A stretch of 6,425 nucleotides of DNA from the NCBI GenBank assembly GCA_002479405.1, contig DLMX01000086.1, positions 31,180 to 37,604 on the forward strand. The letters run 5' to 3'. The notes beneath the pieces are model-generated. The model was not told the DNA's origin. It made no database searches and saw nothing but the letters and a program-made list of their open reading frames with translations. Position numbers and translations under genes: made by a program. Origin of the DNA: Methylophilaceae bacterium UBA7525. GTDB lineage: Bacteria > Pseudomonadota > Gammaproteobacteria > Burkholderiales > Methylophilaceae. Positions 1 through 4,797 of the stretch are shown here, in pieces (the stretch's first letter is position 1; every line of letters begins with the position of its first letter).

Positions 1-998
1 GTGAAAAATTGCAGATAGTGGCGGCACGCGGTGTATCTGAAAAATTTCTGGCGGACGAAACTTTTCTTGATATCGGCGCCTGTATCTGCGGTGAAGTGGC
101 GCGTGACGGCGTGGCTGTCAGTTCGGATTTCAGTGTGGCACGGCCGTCAATCATGATGCATAGCTGTAGCAAGGAAAAAATACGGGCGGTGGCTGCTGTT
201 CCTATTCGCTCCAGACAGCGCGTATTGGGTACGCTCAATCTGTTTTTTGACAGCACGCGCATATTGCCGCCAGCGGAGGTGCGCCTGCTCGAATCAGTCG
301 GTTTGCATCTTGGCATTGCCATCGAGAACCAGCGCTTGGTTGCCCGCGAGCGTGAAATGGCAGTATCGGAGGAGCGCAATCTGCTGGCGCAGGAATTGCA
401 CGACAGCATTGCGCAGTCGCTGGCTTTTCTCAATATTCAGGTGCAGATGTTGCAGGACGACTTGAACCACAGCAAGGTAACGGATGCAATGCAGGTGCTG
501 GAGCAGATTCGTGCGGGGGTGCAGGAAAGTTATGATGATGTGCGAGAGCTGTTGGTACATTTCCGCACACGGTTGGAGCATGCTGATCTGGAAAGCGCCA
601 TTGCCGGTGCCTTGAAGAAATTCGAAGGACAAACCTCGATTGCTACAGAGTTCATATGTCTGGGGCCGACGCTGGAGATGCAGCCCGAGCACGTGCTGCA
701 GATACTGCATATTCTGCAGGAGTCGCTTTCCAACATACGCAAGCATGCCGGCGCCAACCTGATCAAGGTCACATTGGACACCCGTGGTCCGTGCAGTCTG
801 ACCGTGGAAGATAACGGCCACGGTTTCGACAGCAGTGTGCCGGCAACTGATAACCATGTCGGCATCAACATCATGCGCGAACGGGCCAATCGTTTTGGCG
901 GGCACTTTTCAATTCATTCGGCAGTGGGGTGTGGAACGCGCGTATTACTGAGCTGGAGCCCGGTGCCACTTTCCACCAAGGAACACAGCGCAGCATGA
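1..998 (+). CDS. narX: Nitrate/nitrite sensor histidine kinase NarX, C-terminal part (5' truncated)
   Basis: Sensor kinase that autophosphorylates on histidine and passes the phosphate to NarL in response to nitrate/nitrite. The frame is open to the left edge (first full codon at 3), so the periplasmic sensor, membrane helices and HAMP expected of NarX lie outside. Counting from the TTG at 9 as residue 1: a GAF-like region covers about 1-112, with cysteines C25, C27 and C53 resembling the central NarX cysteine cluster; a short helical linker follows (about 113-123); the HisKA_3 H-box ELHDSIAQSL has phospho-acceptor H131 (codon 399-401), almost identical to E. coli NarX as I remember it; the HATPase has an N-box around N242 (LQESLSNIRKHAGA), a G1 box EDNGHGF (267-273), and a G2 stretch at 284-298 (VGINIMRERANRFGG). 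All catalytic boxes look intact. The stop TGA at 996-998 overlaps the narL start. Other NarX/NarQ-like kinases share these domains, but pairing with narL favours NarX. The TTG at 9 is not a real start. Confidence 0.88.
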   Translation, partial: EKLQIVAARGVSEKFLADETFLDIGACICGEVARDGVAVSSDFSVARPSIMMHSCSKEKIRAVAAVPIRSRQRVLGTLNLFFDSTRILPPAEVRLLESVGLHLGIAIENQRLVAREREMAVSEERNLLAQELHDSIAQSLAFLNIQVQMLQDDLNHSKVTDAMQVLEQIRAGVQESYDDVRELLVHFRTRLEHADLESAIAGALKKFEGQTSIATEFICLGPTLEMQPEHVLQILHILQESLSNIRKHAGANLIKVTLDTRGPCSLTVEDNGHGFDSSVPATDNHVGINIMRERANRFGGHFSIHSAVGCGTRVLLSWSPVPLSTKEHSAA

Positions 999-1654
999 AA
1001 GCGATACGCGTTCTGGTCATAGACGACCATACACTGTTCCGTAGCGGCATCTGCCTGCTATTGCAGCGCCAGAAGGGCTTCGAGGTAGTGGGCGAGGCCG
1101 GTGACGGTCTTGAAGGCGTAAAGCTCGCCAAGCGGCTTAAACCGGAAGTCGTGCTGCTGGATCTGCACATGCCCGGTACCGGTGGTCTGGAGGCGCTTCA
1201 GCTGTTGCGCGAGGATTTGCCGCAGACACAGGTGGTGATGCTGACCGTGTCGGAGGATGCGCAAGATTTGCTTGAGGCCCTGCATCTCGGTGCGCGCGGC
1301 TACCTGCTGAAGAATATCGAGACCGATTTTCTGTTGGATTCGATCAGGCGGGCGGCCAGTGGCGAATCGGTGATGTCGCCGCAGATGGCGACCCGGTTGG
1401 CCGATGCGGTTCGCCTGCCGCAGAAGAATCCGAAAGCTGCCGTAGTGGAGACCAACAAGCTCTCTCCGCGTGAGGCGGAAATCATCGTCATGCTGGCGGC
1501 TGGTGCCAGCAACAAGGAAATTGCCCGCAAGCTGGAACTGGCCGAATCCACAGTCAAGATTCACGTTCAGGGCATACTCCGCAAGCTCAATCTGACGAGC
1601 CGGGTGCAGGCCGCGGTCTTTGCCGTAGAGCATGGGCTGGTCGAGGCCAGATAG
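995..1654 (+). CDS. narL: Nitrate/nitrite response regulator NarL (LuxR/FixJ type)
   Basis: DNA-binding response regulator phosphorylated by NarX; controls nitrate respiration promoters. It has 219 residues, close to E. coli NarL (216). The receiver domain spans about 3-120, with acidic pair D10/D11, phospho-acceptor D56 (in VVLLDLHMPG), T84 and K106. A linker of about 35 residues leads to the LuxR-type HTH at about 156-214 (LSPREAEI, then the recognition helix AESTVKIHVQGILRKL). The ATG at 995 is chosen because it begins MKAIRVLVIDDH, the normal receiver N-terminus, overlaps the kinase stop as ATGA, and has AAGGAA at 978-983 upstream. An in-frame start at 929 would add 22 residues lying inside the kinase gene with no family match. 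In the recognition helix the E. coli DNA-contact residues K188, V189 and K192 correspond to K188, I189 and Q192. The overlap suggests translational coupling and co-transcription with the kinase. Confidence 0.93.
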   Translation: MKAIRVLVIDDHTLFRSGICLLLQRQKGFEVVGEAGDGLEGVKLAKRLKPEVVLLDLHMPGTGGLEALQLLREDLPQTQVVMLTVSEDAQDLLEALHLGARGYLLKNIETDFLLDSIRRAASGESVMSPQMATRLADAVRLPQKNPKAAVVETNKLSPREAEIIVMLAAGASNKEIARKLELAESTVKIHVQGILRKLNLTSRVQAAVFAVEHGLVEAR

Positions 1655-1694
1655 CTTACATCGGCTGATGTTGGTACACGTATAACCCTTGCCA

Positions 1695-1714
1695 TAGTTC
1701 TTTCGAACTAGTTC
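1695..1714. repeat. Small inverted repeat in the narL-narK1 spacer
   Basis: TAGTTC (1695-1700) and GAACTA (1705-1710) form a perfect 6-bp stem around the loop TTTC. The second arm is also part of a perfect 10-base palindrome, GAACTAGTTC (1705-1714). It could be a protein-binding dyad or chance. It is followed by CCAAAAA, not a T-run, so it is not a plus-strand intrinsic terminator. The repeats are seen directly; no function can be assigned. Confidence 0.4.
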
Positions 1715-1793
1715 CAAAAACTGCCAATCACGTACTTCAGAAGAATGGTCTGGGCCGCTGGCCGGGCCTAAGCTTGCCTCATGTTCCAATTCC

Positions 1794-1798
1794 GGAGG
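1794..1798 (+). promoter_or_regulatory. Shine-Dalgarno that sets the narK1 start
   Basis: GGAGG lies 6 bases before the ATG at 1805. This favours 1805 over the in-frame ATG at 1781, which would place the Shine-Dalgarno inside the coding region and add eight residues (MFQFRRQV) that are not part of a membrane segment. Confidence 0.8.
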
Positions 1799-1804
1799 CA
1801 GGTC

Positions 1805-3073
1805 ATGCCCACGCAACAATACAAAGCCTGGTCGGTAGTAATCGCCAGCACATTCGCGTTTACCGTCTGTTTCATGATCTGGATGATGTTTGCCGTGATC
1901 GGTATTCCGATCAAGGAGACGTTGGGGCTTAATGAAACCGAGTTTGGCATCCTCATTGCCACGCCAGTTCTGACCGGATCCCTGATTCGTTTACCACTCG
2001 GGATGTGGACGGACCGCTTTGGCGGCCGCATCGTTTTTTTCGTGCTGATGCTGTCTACTGTCATCCCGGTATGGCTCATCTCCTACAGCACAGCCTATTG
2101 GCACTATCTGCTTACCGGCCTGTTTGTCGGGGTTGCCGGCGGCTCCTTTACGGTCGGGATTGCCTATTGCGCACGCTGGTTTCCGAAAAACCGTCAGGGT
2201 CTGGCCATGGGCATTTTCGGTGCCGGTAATACCGGTGCCGCAGTCACCAAGTTGGTGGCTCCGGTAATTGTGGTCGCATACGGCTGGGCCATGGTTCCGC
2301 AGGTCTATGCCGTACTGATGCTGGTGACGGCCATCCTGTTCTGGCTGTTCACCTTTTCCGATCCGGCACACAAGATCGCACAGACTGTCACCATGCGCGA
2401 GCAGCTGTCGGCACTGAAAGATCCCAAGGTATGGAAATACAGTCAGTACTATTCCATCGTCTTCGGCGGCTATGTGGCGCTGGCGCTATGGATGACCAAG
2501 TATTACATCAGTGAATACGGTTTCGACCTCAAGACTGCTGCGCTGCTGGCTGCCGCCTTCAGCATACCCGGTGGCGTGTTGCGTGCCATGGGCGGCTATT
2601 ACGCAGATAAATTCGGCGCGCACACTGTCACCTGGTGGGTGCTGTGGGTGTCGCTGGTCTGCCTGTTTTTTCTGTCTTATCCGCAGACACAGGTCAGCAT
2701 TCTCACGGTTAATGGCTTGCAGACCTTTCATGTCGGTCTTAACGCCACCATGTTCACCGTCATCATGTTTACCATGGGCATTGCCTTCGCCATCGGCAAG
2801 GCTTCGGTATTCAAGTACATCTCCGATGATTATCCGCACAACATCGGTGTAATTTCTGGTGTCGTCGGACTGGCTGGTGGTCTCGGCGGGTTCCTGCTGC
2901 CGATTATGTTCGGCGCCTTGGTCGATTTCACCGGCATTCGCTCCTCCGCCTTCATGCTCATGTTCGGCATCGTCTGGGTTTCATTGCTCTGGATGTACTG
3001 GACCGAAGTCCGGCCGGTGAAGATCGGCCGTCATCACGAACGTCAGCTCGCCAAACAAGCCGTATCCAGCTAG
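1805..3073 (+). CDS. narK1: NarK1-type nitrate transporter (MFS, nitrate/nitrite porter family)
   Basis: Inner-membrane MFS carrier of 422 residues with about 12 hydrophobic segments and both termini probably cytoplasmic. NarK1-type members are understood to import nitrate with protons, which is needed to start nitrate respiration when little nitrite is inside. Visible signatures: R62 in GSLIRLPLGMW, matching the TM2 substrate-binding arginine of NarK (E. coli R89); the MFS motif A-like loop GMWTDRFGGR (66-75); nitrate signature 1, GGSFTVGIAYCARWFP (112-127), followed by GIFGAGNTGAAVTK; R260 in GGVLRAMGGYYADKFG, matching the second substrate arginine (E. coli R305); and signature 2-like GIAFAIGKASVFKY (325-338). 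The 'GGSF.VGIAY' form of signature 1, rather than 'GNFASSM', marks the NarK1 class. The 20-residue C-terminal tail is basic and hydrophilic. narK2 follows after 12 bases, so the two are almost certainly one transcript. The class call rests on motif memory; transport mode is inferred. Confidence 0.9.
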   Translation: MPTQQYKAWSVVIASTFAFTVCFMIWMMFAVIGIPIKETLGLNETEFGILIATPVLTGSLIRLPLGMWTDRFGGRIVFFVLMLSTVIPVWLISYSTAYWHYLLTGLFVGVAGGSFTVGIAYCARWFPKNRQGLAMGIFGAGNTGAAVTKLVAPVIVVAYGWAMVPQVYAVLMLVTAILFWLFTFSDPAHKIAQTVTMREQLSALKDPKVWKYSQYYSIVFGGYVALALWMTKYYISEYGFDLKTAALLAAAFSIPGGVLRAMGGYYADKFGAHTVTWWVLWVSLVCLFFLSYPQTQVSILTVNGLQTFHVGLNATMFTVIMFTMGIAFAIGKASVFKYISDDYPHNIGVISGVVGLAGGLGGFLLPIMFGALVDFTGIRSSAFMLMFGIVWVSLLWMYWTEVRPVKIGRHHERQLAKQAVSS

Positions 3074-3076
3074 GAG
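3072..3076 (+). promoter_or_regulatory. narK2 Shine-Dalgarno overlapping the narK1 stop
   Basis: AGGAG shares its first two bases with the narK1 TAG stop (3071-3073) and lies 9 bases before the narK2 ATG at 3086. Ribosomes finishing narK1 would uncover or reuse this site, so coupled translation of the two transporters is likely (inference). Confidence 0.8.
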
Positions 3077-3085
3077 AAAAACATC

Positions 3086-4696
3086 ATGCCAACCAACATT
3101 AAAGACTGGAACGTCGAGGACGACAGATTCTGGGAATCTACCGGCAGCAAGGTTGCCTACCGAAATCTGTGGATCTCGGTGCCGGCGCTTCTGTGCGGCT
3201 TCGCTGTCTGGCTTATGTGGGGCATCATTGCGGTGCAGATGAGCAATCTCGGTTTTCCGTTCAGCAAGGACGAACTTTTCACGCTGACGGCGATTTCCGG
3301 GCTGGCCGGCGCCACCATGCGCATCCCCTCTTCTTTCTTCATCCGGCTGGCCGGCGGGCGCAATACGATATTTCTCACCACCGCCATGCTGATCACGCCG
3401 GCGGTCGGTACCGGTATCGCCTTGCAGCATCCGGAATGGCCGCTTTGGGTGTTTCAGCTGATGGCGCTCTGGTCCGGCGTCGGCGGCGGCAATTTCGCCA
3501 GCTCCATGAGCAATATCAGCACTTTCTTTCCCAAGCGCTTGCAGGGTACGGCGCTAGGACTCAATGCCGGCTTGGGGAATTTCGGCGTCACCACCATGCA
3601 GATCCTGATCCCGCTGGTGATGACCATGGGAGTGTTCGGCGCGCTGGGCGGCGAGCCTATGACACTGGTAAAGGATAGCGGCTGGATTCTCGGCAAGATC
3701 ACTGCCGGTACACCGACTTTTATCCAGAATGCCGGTTATATCTGGATACTACTGTTACTGCCGCTGGCTGTTGTGGCTTGGTACGGCATGAATAACCTGC
3801 TGCCGATCTCGCCGGATGCGGAGCGTACCTTGTGGGCATTCATCAAGGTTACCTGGCTTTATACACTGGCTTTCGTGCCCGCCATCGTCGGCCTCTATCT
3901 CTATCTGCCTGCACCCACCGGGCTCGGTGTGCTCAATATGTGGGTAGCGCTGCCGCTCATCATCGCTTCCACCCTGCTGGTGATGAAACTTGCCGCCTTC
4001 GGCACCATGAAGGAAAACATCCAGAAGCAGTTCGCCATCTTCAGGAACAAGCACACCTGGTCGATGACCGCGCTCTATGTCGTCACCTTCGGCTCCTTCA
4101 TAGGTTTTTCCATGGCGTTGCCGCTCTCCATCACAGTGATTTTTGGTGACCAGCACATCTACGATCCGGTCGGCCAGGTCTGGACCCATGTCAAGAACGC
4201 CAATGCGCCATCGGCACTTACTTACGCCTGGATCGGCCCTTTTGTCGGCGCGCTTATCCGTCCGGTCGGCGGCTGGATTTCCGACAAGGTTGGCGGTTCT
4301 ATCGTCACCCAGGTCATCTCGGCAGTTATGGTGGCTGCTTCCGGTTATGCCGGCTACATCATGATGCAGGCATACCAGTCGATGACGCCTGAAGTCTATT
4401 TCACCGAGTTTCTGCTGGTGTTCATCATTCTGTTCGCCGCAACCGGCATCGGTAACGGTTCCACTTTCCGTACCGTAGGGGTCATTTTCGACCGTACCCA
4501 GGCCGGTCCCGTACTCGGATGGACCTCGGCAGTCGCAGCCTATGGCTCTTTCATTGCGCCGGAGGTGATCAAGGGCCAGCTAAATGCCGGTACGCCGGAA
4601 ATGGCGATGTATGGGTTCGCCGTGTTTTATGCGCTCTGCCTGATTCTCAACTGGTGGTTCTATCTGCGTTCCGACGCAGAGATCAAGAACCCGTAA
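3086..4696 (+). CDS. narK2: NarK2-type nitrate/nitrite antiporter, enlarged form (MFS)
   Basis: Inner-membrane MFS transporter resembling E. coli NarK, which exchanges external nitrate for internal nitrite. The N-terminus is NarK-like (DWNVEDDRFW, then RNLWISVP), supporting the ATG at 3086. Key sites: R79 in GATMRIPSSFF (E. coli R89); signature 1, GGGNFASSMSNISTFFP (133-149), then GTALGLNAGLGNFGV; R392 in GALIRPVGGWISDKVGG (E. coli R305); signature 2, GIGNGSTFRTVGVIF (454-468). At 536 residues it is longer than E. coli NarK (463). Between GMNN (234-237) and KHTW (322-325) there are about 67 extra residues with two hydrophobic segments (about 257-274 and 283-305), so 14 rather than 12 membrane segments are possible. 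The loop after VIFDR (466-470) is instead shorter than in E. coli NarK. The comparison uses remembered E. coli NarK. It follows narK1 by 12 bases and precedes narG by 101, consistent with a narK1-narK2-narG operon. Confidence 0.92.
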   Translation: MPTNIKDWNVEDDRFWESTGSKVAYRNLWISVPALLCGFAVWLMWGIIAVQMSNLGFPFSKDELFTLTAISGLAGATMRIPSSFFIRLAGGRNTIFLTTAMLITPAVGTGIALQHPEWPLWVFQLMALWSGVGGGNFASSMSNISTFFPKRLQGTALGLNAGLGNFGVTTMQILIPLVMTMGVFGALGGEPMTLVKDSGWILGKITAGTPTFIQNAGYIWILLLLPLAVVAWYGMNNLLPISPDAERTLWAFIKVTWLYTLAFVPAIVGLYLYLPAPTGLGVLNMWVALPLIIASTLLVMKLAAFGTMKENIQKQFAIFRNKHTWSMTALYVVTFGSFIGFSMALPLSITVIFGDQHIYDPVGQVWTHVKNANAPSALTYAWIGPFVGALIRPVGGWISDKVGGSIVTQVISAVMVAASGYAGYIMMQAYQSMTPEVYFTEFLLVFIILFAATGIGNGSTFRTVGVIFDRTQAGPVLGWTSAVAAYGSFIAPEVIKGQLNAGTPEMAMYGFAVFYALCLILNWWFYLRSDAEIKNP

Positions 4697-4735
4697 GCGG
4701 GAAATGCAGGGGAGTTAAGCGTTCATGTCGTTACC

Positions 4736-4759
4736 GTGTGGGCAACTTGTTGCTCACGC
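4736..4759 (+). other. Stem-loop in the narK2-narG spacer
   Basis: The arm 4736-4745 (GTGTGGGCAA) pairs with 4750-4759 (TTGCTCACGC) around the tetraloop CTTG. This gives 10 consecutive pairs, two of them G-U (4737/4758 and 4741/4754). No T-run follows (the next bases are TACGAAAAC), so it is not a classical intrinsic terminator. It could protect the narG message end after processing, adjust the narK2-to-narG expression ratio, or be incidental. The pairing is seen; the role is inference. Confidence 0.5.
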
Positions 4760-4777
4760 TACGAAAACTGTTACGAA
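4760..4777 (+). repeat. Short direct repeat TACGAA, 12-base period
   Basis: TACGAA occurs at 4760-4765 and 4772-4777, starting directly after the stem-loop and ending six bases before the narG Shine-Dalgarno. The 12-base period is near one helical turn, as in some activator sites, but two 6-base copies can arise by chance. No known operator is recognised. Confidence 0.3.
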
Positions 4778-4783
4778 TCAAAA

Positions 4784-4789
4784 AAGGAG
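4784..4789 (+). promoter_or_regulatory. narG Shine-Dalgarno
   Basis: AAGGAG within an A-rich run, 8 bases before the ATG at 4798. It fixes the narG start, which also agrees with the conserved NarG N-terminus (MSHFLDRLKFF). Confidence 0.85.
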
Positions 4790-4797
4790 TCAGTACC

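Larger units (their letters stand above)
1655..1804 (+). promoter_or_regulatory. narL-narK1 intergenic spacer, presumed transporter promoter region
   Basis: A 150-base gap, the only sizeable non-coding stretch upstream of the two transporter genes, so a promoter for them is inferred to lie here. By eye I find no good match to the FNR consensus TTGAT-N4-ATCAA. A weak sigma-70-like pair is possible (TTGGTA at 1671-1676, CATAGT at 1693-1698, 16-base spacing; 4 of 6 matches each). The stretch also holds a TAGTTC/GAACTA dyad (1695-1710), a NarL-like heptamer TACTTCA (1733-1739), and a GGCC-rich segment (1753-1768). No hairpin followed by a T-run is seen after narL, so readthrough from narXL is possible. 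Promoter function is inference only. Confidence 0.35.

Noticed and set aside
294..905. Minus-strand open frame of 203 codons opposite the kinase
   Set aside because: It lies antisense to the H-box and ATPase region, whose + strand coding is certain.
929..994. Upstream in-frame start for narL adding 22 residues
   Set aside because: The added residues lie inside the kinase gene, match no receiver N-terminus, and the ATG at 995 has the standard ATGA overlap and a ribosome site.
1658..1671. ACATC-GGCT-GATGT hairpin just after narL as a terminator
   Set aside because: Only 5 base pairs and no T-run follows (TGGTACACG). Too weak to call a terminator.
1753..1768. GGCC-rich stretch before narK1 as a terminator or attenuator
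   Set aside because: GGCC is self-complementary, so the stems are short (4 bp) and ambiguous, and no T-run follows.
1781..1804. Upstream ATG for narK1
   Set aside because: The GGAGG at 1794-1798 is well placed for 1805 and would lie inside the gene if 1781 were used.
1058..1819. Minus-strand open frame of 253 codons opposite narL
   Set aside because: It overlaps narL completely and runs into the spacer. The translation is His/Gln/Arg-rich without domain features, typical of a shadow frame.
4768..4781. FNR-like box CTGTT-ACGA-ATCAA (8 of 10 match)
   Set aside because: It ends only 16 bases before the narG ATG, so activation from -41.5 would put the transcript start inside narG. The left half-site is poor; a chance match in an A-rich ribosome-site region is more likely.
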